24,360 nucleotides of DNA from contig JAFTQI010000014.1 in assembly GCA_017462825.1 (NCBI GenBank), positions 1-24,360 on the forward strand, given 5' to 3'. Positions 14,453 to 23,070 of the stretch are shown in pieces (within the stretch, counting starts at the first letter, position 1; every line of letters starts with the position of its first letter). A model generated the notes under the pieces. That model made no database searches. It was not told the origin of the DNA and saw only the letters and a list, made by a program, of their open reading frames with translations. The position numbers and the translations under genes are program-made. This stretch comes from Clostridia bacterium. GTDB taxonomy: Bacteria; Bacillota_A; Clostridia; Christensenellales; Borkfalkiaceae.

Positions 14453-15808
14453 ATGTTTAGCAGTAACGACGTTTTAGAAACCATTGCAATGGTCGAGAAA
14501 GAGCACTTGGATATCCGCACAATCACGATGGGGATTTCCTTGCTTGGCTGTATTCGCGACAGCGCGGAAGAAACGGCAAGAAAGGTCTACGATTTGGTTT
14601 GCAAAAAAGCGGAAAACATTGTCAAAACCGCTTCCGACCTTTCGGGTGAATACGGTATTCCCATCGTTAATAAACGTGTTTCCGTTACGCCCGTGAGCCT
14701 GATTACGGCGGCGTTCCCCGAAAAAGCGCCCCTTATCGGTAAAGCGCTCGACGACGCGGCGGCAACCCTCGGTATTGACTTTTTAGGCGGTTATTCCGCG
14801 CTTGTGCATAAGTCCTTGGCGGATTATGAAAGAGTATTTATTCGCACGATTCCCGAAGTCTTGGCAACAACGAAACGCCTTTGCGCGTCCGTCAACGTCG
14901 GTTCGACGAAGTCGGGTATCAATATGGAAGCAGTGAAAATGCTCGGTGAAATTTTCAAAGAAGCGGCGCTTTTGACGAAAGACTCGGACGGTATCGGCGC
15001 GGCGAAGCTCGTAGCTTTTTGCAATGCGGTGGAGGACAACCCTTTTATGGCGGGCGCATTCCACGGCGTAGGCGAAGCGGATACGGTTATCAACATCGGC
15101 GTTTCCGGCCCCGGAGTTGTAAAGCACGCGTTGGAAAAAATCCCCGACGCGGATTTGACGGACGCGGCGGAAATGATCAAGCGCACGGCGTTCAAAATCA
15201 CGCGCGCGGGTCAGCTTGTTGCAAAGGAAGCGGCAAAGCGCTTGAACGCGCAGTTTGGCATTGTGGACTTGTCCCTTGCGCCCACGCCCGCAGTAGGTGA
15301 TTCGGTGGCTGCGATTTTGGAGGAGCTTGGCATTGAAACGGTCGGCGGGCACGGTACGACGGCGGCGCTTGCAATGCTCAATGACGCGGTGAAAAAAGGC
15401 GGCGTAATGGCAAGCTCGCGCGTTGGCGGACTTTCGGGTGCGTTTATTCCCATTTCCGAGGATATCGGCATGATTCGGGCGGCGGAAAAAGGCGCGATTA
15501 CGCTTGACAAGCTTGAAGCGATGACCTGCGTTTGCAGCGTGGGCTTGGATATGATAGCAATCCCCGGCGATACGCCTGCTACGACGATTTCCGCAATGAT
15601 AGCGGATGAAGCGGCGATCGGTATGATCAACAATAAAACGACGGCGGTGCGTATTATTCCCGCGCCGAATAAAGGCGTTGGCGAACAGGTGAATTTCGGC
15701 GGTTTGCTCGGCCGTGCGCCGATTATGCCCGTGCATAATTGCGATTCTTCAAGACTTATCAACCGCGGTGGGAATATACCTGCCCCCATTCACAGCTTCA
15801 AAAACTAA
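14453..15808 (+). CDS. UPF0210 (PFL-like, DUF711) protein
   Basis: This 451-residue cytosolic protein matches UPF0210 along its whole length. Examples are the start [30 protein letters not shown] (around 213), [21 protein letters not shown] (from about 272) and the end [21 protein letters not shown]. The family is related in fold to glycyl-radical (pyruvate formate-lyase-like) proteins in name only; no glycyl-radical motif is present and no reaction is established. The constant pairing with the upstream ACT protein, 18 bases away, suggests the ACT protein senses a ligand for it. AAGGAGAT precedes the start. Confidence 0.94.
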   Translation: MFSSNDVLETIAMVEKEHLDIRTITMGISLLGCIRDSAEETARKVYDLVCKKAENIVKTASDLSGEYGIPIVNKRVSVTPVSLITAAFPEKAPLIGKALDDAAATLGIDFLGGYSALVHKSLADYERVFIRTIPEVLATTKRLCASVNVGSTKSGINMEAVKMLGEIFKEAALLTKDSDGIGAAKLVAFCNAVEDNPFMAGAFHGVGEADTVINIGVSGPGVVKHALEKIPDADLTDAAEMIKRTAFKITRAGQLVAKEAAKRLNAQFGIVDLSLAPTPAVGDSVAAILEELGIETVGGHGTTAALAMLNDAVKKGGVMASSRVGGLSGAFIPISEDIGMIRAAEKGAITLDKLEAMTCVCSVGLDMIAIPGDTPATTISAMIADEAAIGMINNKTTAVRIIPAPNKGVGEQVNFGGLLGRAPIMPVHNCDSSRLINRGGNIPAPIHSFKN

Positions 15809-15830
15809 AAAAGAACGTATATGCGTCGCA

Positions 15831-15851
15831 CAAGGCTGAGCCTTGACCCAG
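15831..15851. repeat. Intergenic palindromic repeat, copy 2
   Basis: Identical over 21 bases to 11642-11662. It starts 22 bases after the UPF0210 stop codon. It is preceded by CGTATATGCGTCGCA (15816-15830), which recurs with one change at 19328-19342 after dnaB. Confidence 0.75.
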
Positions 15852-15950
15852 ATTTAATCTCTATCGTCCGTTTCAAAAAGACCGCGTCTAATTTTAGAAA
15901 GGAATTTTGAGATGGATTAAAATAAGGCAACTTAAAAGGAAATATCAGAT

Positions 15951-17732
15951 ATGTTGGAAAGAAAGGAAGTCCCTGAAAACTTGAAATGGAAGCTTACGGA
16001 CGTTTTTGAAAGCGACGAGGCTTGGGACGAAGAATATAAAAAAGTGGAAGAAACGTATGCAGGATACGATTTCGACGTATTCAAGGGCAAGCTCTCGAAT
16101 AAAGCCGATTTGCTTGCATGCTTGCGGCTTACCGACGAAATTTCCCGTCGTTTGGAAAAGCTGTATCTTTATGCGCATATGCGCCACGACGAAGATTTGC
16201 GCATTTCCAAATACACCTCTAAGCACGCGAGAATCAGCGCGTTATTTCCGCAAATTTTCGCGCGTTTGTCTTTCGTTGACCCCGAGCTCACTTCGCTCGA
16301 CGAAAAGATTTTGCAAGGCTTTATTGCGGACCCCGATTTTGCCGACTACGATTATAAACTCCGCGGAGTTTTGAAGTCCAAAGCCCATGTTTTAAGCGAA
16401 GCGGAAGAGCGGTTGCTCGCGCTCGGCAGCGACGTGATGGGGGATTTCCAAAGCGTATTTTCCATGCTCAATAATGCGAATTTAAATTTGCCTATGGCAA
16501 AATTCAACGGCGAAGAAATGCAAATGAGCCACGGTATGTACGGCGTGGTTTTGCATTCGGAAAACCGCGAAGAGCGCAAGGAATGGTTTGAAAAATATTA
16601 TCAAGCGTACGTCAACTTGATCGATTCGATTGCACAAACCTATTTTAGCAACGTAAAAAAGGACGTTTTCTATAAGACCGTCCGCAATTTTGCAAGCTGT
16701 AAAGACATGGCTTTGCATGGCGAGGACGTGGACGGAATCGTTTACGAAAATTTAATTGAATCGGTACACGGTGCTTTGCCTTTAATGCACGATTACATTT
16801 TCACACGCAAAAAGGTATTGGGGTTTGACGAACAGCACTTATACGACGTACACATGCCTCTTGTTGCGGATGCGGACATTAAAGTCCCGTTCGAAGAAGC
16901 GTACGAGCTTGTCATTGAAGGACTCGCGCCGCTCGGCAAGGAATATCAGGACTTGCTGCGTATGGGCAAAGAAAAGGGTTGGATTGACGTTTGTGAAAAC
17001 GAAGGAAAACGCTGCGGCGCGTACTCGGCGGGGATTTACGACGTGCATCCGTACGTGCTTTTGAATTATCAACCGACGACGACCGACGTTTTCACAATCG
17101 CGCACGAAATGGGTCACGCGCTCCATACCTACAAATCGGTGCAAGCACAGCCCTATTCTAAGGCAAGCTATACGATTTTTCTTGCGGAAATTGCGAGTAC
17201 CGTCAACGAAGTGCTCTTATTGAAACACTTGTATAAGACGAGTACGGACGTGAATTTCAAGAAATATTTGCTCAATTACTACATGGATATGTTCCGTGCG
17301 ACCTTGTTCCGACAAACGCAGTTTGCGGAGTTCGAGCAAATCGCGCACGCGAAAGCGGAAGCGGGCGAGGCGTTGACGAAAGAAAATTTAAACGAAGTCT
17401 ATTATCAGCTGAATAAGGACTACTACGGCAACGGCGTGATTCATGACGAGCAAATCGCTTATGAATGGGCGAGAATTCCTCATTTCTACAATTCTTTCTA
17501 CGTGTACAAATACGCGACGGGGATTGTGTCGGCACTGTCGATTGTCAAGCGCATTTTGAGCGAAGGGGAAAGCGCTGTAAAGGACTATTTCGAGTTCCTT
17601 TCCTCGGGCGGTTGTACCGACCCCGTCAGCATTTTGCAAAAAGCAGGCGTAGATCTTACGACGAAAGCGCCTTTTGAAGCGGCAATGCAGGAATTCAAGG
17701 ATACTTTGGAAGAATTTAAGAGTTTGCTTTGA
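15951..17732 (+). CDS. pepF: Oligoendopeptidase F (M3 family zinc metallopeptidase)
   Basis: This 593-residue cytosolic protease cleaves short peptides. The catalytic motif HEMGH is at residues 385-389 (FTIAHEMGHALHTY) and the third zinc ligand is the Glu of FLAEIAST (about 413). The N-terminal oligopeptidase F domain (about 115-180) and the conserved YSAGIYDVHPYVLLNY segment before the active site are also present. The length agrees with family members of about 600 residues. AAAAGGA lies 10 bases upstream of ATG 15951. A start-stop minigene just upstream may modulate it. A separate promoter was not found in the 142-base gap. Confidence 0.96.
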   Translation: MLERKEVPENLKWKLTDVFESDEAWDEEYKKVEETYAGYDFDVFKGKLSNKADLLACLRLTDEISRRLEKLYLYAHMRHDEDLRISKYTSKHARISALFPQIFARLSFVDPELTSLDEKILQGFIADPDFADYDYKLRGVLKSKAHVLSEAEERLLALGSDVMGDFQSVFSMLNNANLNLPMAKFNGEEMQMSHGMYGVVLHSENREERKEWFEKYYQAYVNLIDSIAQTYFSNVKKDVFYKTVRNFASCKDMALHGEDVDGIVYENLIESVHGALPLMHDYIFTRKKVLGFDEQHLYDVHMPLVADADIKVPFEEAYELVIEGLAPLGKEYQDLLRMGKEKGWIDVCENEGKRCGAYSAGIYDVHPYVLLNYQPTTTDVFTIAHEMGHALHTYKSVQAQPYSKASYTIFLAEIASTVNEVLLLKHLYKTSTDVNFKKYLLNYYMDMFRATLFRQTQFAEFEQIAHAKAEAGEALTKENLNEVYYQLNKDYYGNGVIHDEQIAYEWARIPHFYNSFYVYKYATGIVSALSIVKRILSEGESAVKDYFEFLSSGGCTDPVSILQKAGVDLTTKAPFEAAMQEFKDTLEEFKSLL

Positions 17733-17812
17733 TTTTTAAGGATTAAAAATAACGAATGAAACGGGCAGGTACGCTTAAAAACGCAGCTGCTAAAAATAAA
17801 AGGGGAAACACT

Positions 17813-19321
17813 ATGGCAAACGAAATCAATACGATGCCCTATAACCGCGACGCTGAAATGGCGCTTTTGGGTTGTCTTTTAATCGACAACGAAATCGCGG
17901 CGGAGCTTATTGATAAGCTCACCGAAGCGGACTTTTACCAAGACTCGCACAAGCTGATTTTACGCGCGATGCGCACGGTTTTCAACGATAGAAAACCCGT
18001 TGACATCGTCACCGTATCCGACCAGCTCGAAAGCGAAGCCGCGCTCGAAAAGGCAGGCGGTATCGTCTATCTCACCGAGCTTACCCAGCTCACGCCGTCC
18101 GCGGCGAATTATAAGTCGTATTACGACATTATTACGCGTGATAGTATCAATCGTAAACTTATTCGCGCTTCGAGAAAAATCATTGAAACGTCGATGAAAA
18201 ACACGGACGAAAAGACCTCTCTTTCCTTTGCCGAAAAGACGATTTACGATATTTCCCAGCAGTCTGAACGTTCGGTGCTTTTGGGTATGAACGAGGGGGA
18301 TATTATCGGGGAAGTTTTGCAAAAATTCGAGAAATTGCAGTCCGATCCGAATTCTTTCAAGGGCGTACCCACAGGGTATAAGCGTTTGGATAAAATGACG
18401 CACGGTTTGCAACCGGGGGCGTTGATTGTCCTTGCGGCTCGTCCCGGTATGGGTAAAACGTCGCTTGCAATGAACTTGGTCGAGCACGCCTCTTTGAACG
18501 CAGGCAAGACCTGCGCCGTATTCTCGCTCGAAATGCCGAGAAGCGAAATCGTGCAAAGACTCATTTGCTCATACGCAAAGGTGAGTATGCAAAAAGCGCT
18601 TGATGGCAGTCTTTCCGCAAAGGAATGGAAAAAACTCATGCTTGCGAGCGATCAGTTAAAAAAGAGCAAAATTTACATTGACGATTCGTCGCGCGTTACG
18701 CCTGCGGAAATTTTGTCCAAGTGCCGCCGTTTGAAATCGGCGAGCGGGAATCTTGATATGATCATGATCGACTATATCCAGCTTATGTCGAGTGGGGATT
18801 CCAAAATGGCAGGCGCGGAAAATAGACAACAGGAAATCGCGTCGATCACCCGTGACTTGAAGATTATGGCAAAAGAGCTCGGCGTGCCCGTTATCGCGCT
18901 TTCCCAGCTCCGCCGTATTCAATCTAAAGAACCCACCCTTTCCGACCTTCGTGAATCGGGTGCGATCGAACAAGACGCGGACATCGTAATGTTCATCAAC
19001 CGTCCCGAAGCGGTAGCAACGGCGGAAGAAATTAAATCAGGGAATATCATTAAGGGTGCGGCGGAATTGATTCTTGCCAAGCACCGTGGCGGCGAACAGG
19101 GCAGAGTTTCCTTGAAATTCATCGGCGAATGCACGAAATTCGTGGACGTGGACGATCAAAACCGCGACGACGAACCGCCGCAGTTTGGGGTACAACCTGC
19201 GCAGTATGACGACGACGTGGAATACGAAGCGCCCGAGGACGATTACGATCACGGCGCGCCTGAGCCCCCGATGAGGAAGAGCGATTTGTCGCTCGCGGAC
19301 GACGAAATTCCCCTCGAGTAA
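17813..19321 (+). CDS. dnaB: Replicative DNA helicase DnaB
   Basis: This 502-residue protein is the hexameric replication-fork helicase (called DnaC in Bacillus). The N-terminal DnaB domain starts with MPYNRDAEMALLGCLLID, and the C-terminal RecA-like domain carries Walker A ARPGMGKTS (about 208), FSLEMPRSEIVQRL, Walker B IMIDYIQLM, and SQLRR with LSDLRESGAIEQDADIVMFI. The start at 17813 has AGGGGA six bases upstream; an in-frame ATG at 17756 would add 19 basic residues but has a poorly placed site. Residues from about 442 form an acidic, Asp/Glu-rich tail, possibly disordered, that may bind partners. It follows pepF after 80 bases, with no terminator seen between. Confidence 0.96.
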   Translation: MANEINTMPYNRDAEMALLGCLLIDNEIAAELIDKLTEADFYQDSHKLILRAMRTVFNDRKPVDIVTVSDQLESEAALEKAGGIVYLTELTQLTPSAANYKSYYDIITRDSINRKLIRASRKIIETSMKNTDEKTSLSFAEKTIYDISQQSERSVLLGMNEGDIIGEVLQKFEKLQSDPNSFKGVPTGYKRLDKMTHGLQPGALIVLAARPGMGKTSLAMNLVEHASLNAGKTCAVFSLEMPRSEIVQRLICSYAKVSMQKALDGSLSAKEWKKLMLASDQLKKSKIYIDDSSRVTPAEILSKCRRLKSASGNLDMIMIDYIQLMSSGDSKMAGAENRQQEIASITRDLKIMAKELGVPVIALSQLRRIQSKEPTLSDLRESGAIEQDADIVMFINRPEAVATAEEIKSGNIIKGAAELILAKHRGGEQGRVSLKFIGECTKFVDVDDQNRDDEPPQFGVQPAQYDDDVEYEAPEDDYDHGAPEPPMRKSDLSLADDEIPLE

Positions 19322-19471
19322 AAACGGCGTATATGTGTCGCAATACGGCGTCAAGCTTGCGTTTTTTCTCGCTCGTTTACGGCGAGTAAACTCCCATCGA
19401 AAAAGTCACGCTTTCTTTGTCTTGCTTGCATCGCCACCGTTTTAGCAATAATCTAAATTTTCATTCTTATC
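19322..19471. other. Intergenic region after dnaB with weak terminator and repeat remnants
   Basis: CGCAA (19339-19343) and TTGCG (19357-19361) followed by six T make a weak terminator. CGTATATGTGTCGCA (19328-19342) nearly repeats 15816-15830. GTTTAC and GTAAAC (about 19376-19391) form a small inverted repeat. No gene and no convincing promoter are visible. Confidence 0.45.
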
Positions 19472-20491
19472 ATGCAAACAAAAATCAAGACCATCACCGC
19501 GGAGAGTATCGCGGAAGCGAAAAATTTAATATTCTCAGGCGACGTGGTCGCGATTCCGACGGAAACGGTGTACGGCTTGGGCGGCAACGCTTTTGACGAT
19601 CAAGCGGTACAAAAGATTTTCGTTGTCAAAGGCAGACCGAACGACAATCCCCTGATTGCGCACGTACACAGCGATTACGATTTATCGAAGATTATCGATT
19701 ACGATCCGCCGTACGCAAAAAAACTCCGCGAAGCCTTTTTGCCCGGACCTTTAACGCTCGTTTATCCGTCTACGGGGAAGGTGAGTCCGTATGTTTCTTG
19801 CGGACTGAATACGCTCGCGATTCGAGTGCCGTCCCATCAAGGCGCGCAAGCGCTTTTACGGGCTTTAGACATACCCATGGTCGCGCCCAGCGCGAATTTA
19901 TCCAAGCACGTATCGCCCACGAGTGCTGAGCACGTTTACGACGATTTTGAAGGGAAGATCCCTTTGATTTTGGACGGCGGTGCTTGCGAAGGCGGGATTG
20001 AAAGCACCGTTTGCGACGTGACGGGGGATATTCCCGTGATTTTGCGCCCCGGCTTGATTACTCGTGAGATGATTGCAAAAGTCGTTGGGGATTGCGGCGA
20101 GTACACGCCCGATTTTGGGTCGGGAGAAAAGGTAAAAAGCCCGGGGGTGCTTTATAAACATTATTCTCCCCGTTGCCAAACCCGTCTTTTTACGGCAAAC
20201 GAACTGGAAACAGCGGTAGCCGAATGCGTCAAAGAAAAACTTACGGGAAAACGCGTCGCCGCGCTTTGTGAAGAACAGTTTGTGACGATTTTCGAGCAAA
20301 GCGGCGTGGAAACGCTCAACCTTGGCAAGACGGAGAGCGAAATGGCGGCAAGACTTTACGAGCTTTTGCGGAAAGCGGAAAAGCTTTGTGACGTACTCGT
20401 TACCATTGAGCCGACGGAAAAAAGCGGCGTTATGGTAGGCGTATTAAACCGTTTGAGAAAGGCGTGTACGTCTTCGGATATAAAACACTAA
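19472..20491 (+). CDS. ywlC: Threonylcarbamoyl-AMP synthase (Sua5/YwlC)
   Basis: This 339-residue enzyme makes threonylcarbamoyl-AMP from threonine, bicarbonate and ATP, the first step of t6A formation at position 37 of ANN-decoding tRNAs. The catalytic TsaC domain covers about residues 10-200: IPTETVYGLGGNAF, VKGRPNDNPLIAHV, FLPGPLTLVY, LAIRVPSH and VAPSANLSKHVSPTSAEHV. The linker SPGVLYKHYSP (about 224-234) and the C-terminal Sua5 domain mark the long Sua5 form. There is no recognisable ribosome binding site before ATG 19472, which is unusual for this window. It begins the block that in Bacillus subtilis is ywlC-ywlE-ywlF. Confidence 0.94.
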   Translation: MQTKIKTITAESIAEAKNLIFSGDVVAIPTETVYGLGGNAFDDQAVQKIFVVKGRPNDNPLIAHVHSDYDLSKIIDYDPPYAKKLREAFLPGPLTLVYPSTGKVSPYVSCGLNTLAIRVPSHQGAQALLRALDIPMVAPSANLSKHVSPTSAEHVYDDFEGKIPLILDGGACEGGIESTVCDVTGDIPVILRPGLITREMIAKVVGDCGEYTPDFGSGEKVKSPGVLYKHYSPRCQTRLFTANELETAVAECVKEKLTGKRVAALCEEQFVTIFEQSGVETLNLGKTESEMAARLYELLRKAEKLCDVLVTIEPTEKSGVMVGVLNRLRKACTSSDIKH

Positions 20492-20516
20492 AGAAAAAGA
20501 GGTGGACAGGTACGAG

Positions 20517-21089
20517 ATGAACGCGCCGAAGAAGAAAAAAATCGTATTCGTATGCACAGGGAATACCTGTCGTTCGCCTATGGCGGAAAAACTGCTCGAT
20601 AAGGCGTTAAAAGCGCAAAAACTCGGCGGTTTTACAGTTACGTCCGCAGGTACTGCGGCAAAAAGAGGGGATACGATCAACCCCAAGTCCGCATTCGTGT
20701 TGCAAGAAAACGGGATCAGCGTAGAAACCTTCAAGTCGAAAAAAATCACGCCTGCACTTCTTCGCGACGCATTTGCGATCGTGTGTATGACGGAAAAACA
20801 CCGCGATTACTTGATGGATATGCGTTGGAGCGTATTACGGAAATCGGGTGTGGAAGACATCGAAAACAACGTCTATTCTTTTGCGGAACTCACGGGCAGC
20901 GAAGTTCTAGACCCCTACGGCAAGGATATTGATTGTTACCGTTACGTGTACGCATTGCTTGCAACGGGGACGCCGACGTTGATTGAAAAATTGCGTTTGC
21001 GCGAGCACGCTATTGCGCCTAAGAAGCGCGGTAGACCGAAAAAAACAGAAAAAATCGACGAAAATAAGTCGACGGAAAATAAGGAGTAA
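20517..21089 (+). CDS. ywlE: Protein-arginine-phosphatase-like low-molecular-weight phosphatase (YwlE type) with AT-hook-like tail
   Basis: The 190-residue protein carries the phosphatase loop VCTGNTCRSPMAE with nucleophile Cys13 and Arg19. Thr17 occupies the position of Thr11 in YwlE, the residue known to favour phosphoarginine; tyrosine phosphatases usually have Ile there. The catalytic Asp lies in DPYG near residue 132. YwlE removes phosphate from arginines tagged by McsB for ClpCP degradation. Its place between ywlC and rpiB agrees with the Bacillus order. After the domain, residues 165-190 form a basic then acidic tail with KKRGRPKK, an AT-hook-like motif. ATG 20517 is preferred; a GTG at 20502 is possible, with GAGGTG between them. 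Confidence 0.85.
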   Translation: MNAPKKKKIVFVCTGNTCRSPMAEKLLDKALKAQKLGGFTVTSAGTAAKRGDTINPKSAFVLQENGISVETFKSKKITPALLRDAFAIVCMTEKHRDYLMDMRWSVLRKSGVEDIENNVYSFAELTGSEVLDPYGKDIDCYRYVYALLATGTPTLIEKLRLREHAIAPKKRGRPKKTEKIDENKSTENKE

Positions 21090-21094
21090 AGAAT

Positions 21095-21547
21095 ATGAAA
21101 ATTGCAGTTGCATGCGACCATGGTGGGCTCAATTTAAAAAAAGCGGTGATTTCCTATGTGGAAAAACTGGGGCATAAAGTCCAAGATTTCGGCACGTATA
21201 CAAGCGATTCTTGCGATTATCCCGATTTTGCGTTACAAGCGGCGGAAGCGGTAGCAAGCGGGGAATGCGAGCGTGGGATTTTGGTTTGTTCGTCGGGGAT
21301 CGGCGTATCGATTGTTGCGAATAAAGTGCCGGGGGTGCGTTGCGCGCACTGTCACGACGTATACTGTGCGAAATATACCCGCTATCATAACGACGCGAAC
21401 ATGATCGCTTTTGGGGAAAAGGTCGTTGGTATCGGTTTAATGGAAGAGATGGTAAACGCCTTTTTGACTTGTGAATACGAGGGCGGCGAGCGTCACGATA
21501 GACGTATCGCGAAAATCAAAGCTATTGAGGAAAAATATTGTAAATAA
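21095..21547 (+). CDS. rpiB: Ribose-5-phosphate isomerase B
   Basis: This 150-residue enzyme interconverts ribose 5-phosphate and ribulose 5-phosphate in the pentose phosphate pathway. It matches RpiB throughout: MKIAVACDHGG at the start, CDYPDFA, the catalytic Cys65 in ILVCSSGIGVSIVANK and RYHNDANMIAFG (97-108). The loop after Cys65 reads SSGIG rather than the common GTGIG. Seven or more cysteines, including CAHC at 83-86, are more than usual. AAGGAG eight bases upstream overlaps the end of the phosphatase gene. Confidence 0.95.
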   Translation: MKIAVACDHGGLNLKKAVISYVEKLGHKVQDFGTYTSDSCDYPDFALQAAEAVASGECERGILVCSSGIGVSIVANKVPGVRCAHCHDVYCAKYTRYHNDANMIAFGEKVVGIGLMEEMVNAFLTCEYEGGERHDRRIAKIKAIEEKYCK

Positions 21548-21568
21548 ACCGTAAAAGGGGGAATGCGT

Positions 21569-22219
21569 ATGACTCACGAATTTTATGAAAATCCGAAATT
21601 TCATCACGTAAAACATCCGCTTATCGAGCACAAACTTGCGATTTTGCGTGACATCAACACGACGACGAAGCAGTTTGCAGAGCTCGCGGAAGAAATCGCG
21701 ATGCTTTTGACGTACGAAGCTACGAAAGACCTTCCTTTGGAAGAAGTACTCGTAGACACGCCGCTTGAAAAAGCGAAATGCTACGCCGTATCGGGCAAGG
21801 CGGTGGGGATTATCCCTATTTTGCGCGCAGGCTTGGGTATGGTTTCGGGGGTGCAAAAGCTTATTCCCAACGCAAAAGTTGGGCATATCGGCTTGTATCG
21901 CGACCATGAAACCTGTCAGCCCGTCGAATACTATTGCAAACTACCCGCTGACGCGGAACAGCGCATTTTGATTGTAGTTGACCCGATGCTCGCAACGGGC
22001 GGCAGCGCGTCCGACGCAATTTCCATGCTAAAAAAACGCGGCGTGACGAAAATTAAGCTTTGTTGCTTAGTCAGCGCGCCGGACGGTATACGCCGTATTT
22101 TGAAAGACCATCCCGACGTGGATTTATACGTAGCGGCGGTGGATAGAGAACTCAACGAACATTGTTATATCTTGCCCGGGCTCGGCGACGCTGGGGATAG
22201 ACTTTTCGGCACGAAATAA
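21569..22219 (+). CDS. upp: Uracil phosphoribosyltransferase
   Basis: This 216-residue enzyme salvages uracil: uracil plus PRPP gives UMP. The PRPP-binding loop is [12 protein letters not shown], and the uracil-binding end [16 protein letters not shown] matches the family's C-terminus. The segment [14 protein letters not shown] is also typical. ATG 21569 has AGGGGG about seven bases upstream; ATG 21563 would be only one or two bases from it. It follows rpiB after 21 bases. Confidence 0.96.
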   Translation: MTHEFYENPKFHHVKHPLIEHKLAILRDINTTTKQFAELAEEIAMLLTYEATKDLPLEEVLVDTPLEKAKCYAVSGKAVGIIPILRAGLGMVSGVQKLIPNAKVGHIGLYRDHETCQPVEYYCKLPADAEQRILIVVDPMLATGGSASDAISMLKKRGVTKIKLCCLVSAPDGIRRILKDHPDVDLYVAAVDRELNEHCYILPGLGDAGDRLFGTK

Positions 22220-22232
22220 GGGATCGTAAAAA

Positions 22233-23066
22233 ATGAAAGAACTTTGGAAACAAATCAAGTCCGCCGTTTGGGATTTTGCGGACGGCTACGGTAAGATTAT
22301 CGCCGTTGCACTCGTGGTTTTGTGTGTGGGTGTTTTGGCGATTTCGATTGTTAAGAAAATCGTTAAAAAGGCGTCTACTAAGAGTCGAAAAATCGACAAC
22401 TCCGCAGCCTCTTTTATCACGGCGATTGTATCACTCATCGCGTACACGGTACTGTTCATTATCTTTGTCGCGGCACTTGGGTTCTCGACCGAAGGCATCA
22501 TTGCGGGGCTTTCGTCCGTAATGCTTGCCGTTGCGCTCGGCTTGCAAAGCACTCTCGCGTCTTTGGCGAACGGAATTTTGCTTATCTTCACTAGACCCTT
22601 TAAGGCAGGCGATTTCGTCGATATCGGCGGGACGTCGGGTACGGTCAAGGAAATCAAGCTTTTCAGCGTGAAGATTGTTACGGGTGATAATTTGACGGTT
22701 ATTATCCCGAATAATACGGTGTTTGGCTCGACCATTATTAATTATAGCAAACTGCCTGTGCGCAGATTGGATTTGGTGCTTTCCGTGTCCTATGATTCGG
22801 ACGTGGAAAAGGTAAAGAAAATCGTTTTGGAATACGTGGCAAAGGACGAACGTATCGCAAAAGACCCTGCGCCCTTCTTCCGTTTGACGGAGTACGGCGC
22901 GAGCTCGCTCGATTTCACCCTTCGCGTTTGGGCGAAAGTGGGGGATTTTTGGAGTGTAAAATTTGATTTGCTTGAAGGCTTTATCACGCTTTTCCGCGAA
23001 AACGGTATCGAAGTGCCCTACGATACGCTTGACGTGCACGTAGTGAAATCGGATAAGGGGGTGTAA
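22233..23066 (+). CDS. mscS: Small-conductance mechanosensitive channel (MscS family)
   Basis: This 277-residue membrane protein has three hydrophobic helices (about 20-42, 60-88 and 90-115). The pore helix VMLAVALGLQSTLASLANGILLIFTRPF is followed directly by the beta domain FKAGDFVDIGGTSGTVKEI. Then come VIIPNNTVFGSTIINYS and the alpha/beta cytosolic end. The channel opens on membrane tension to release solutes during osmotic downshock. Its length matches basic MscS (about 286). AAGGGAT lies about 10 bases upstream. The following small membrane gene begins four bases after its stop and is surely co-transcribed. Confidence 0.94.
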   Translation: MKELWKQIKSAVWDFADGYGKIIAVALVVLCVGVLAISIVKKIVKKASTKSRKIDNSAASFITAIVSLIAYTVLFIIFVAALGFSTEGIIAGLSSVMLAVALGLQSTLASLANGILLIFTRPFKAGDFVDIGGTSGTVKEIKLFSVKIVTGDNLTVIIPNNTVFGSTIINYSKLPVRRLDLVLSVSYDSDVEKVKKIVLEYVAKDERIAKDPAPFFRLTEYGASSLDFTLRVWAKVGDFWSVKFDLLEGFITLFRENGIEVPYDTLDVHVVKSDKGV

Positions 23067-23070
23067 GCGT

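Noticed and set aside
14783..15736. 317-codon open frame on the minus strand
   Set aside because: Antisense to UPF0210, rich in Arg and His as expected from reverse reading, with no recognisable motif.
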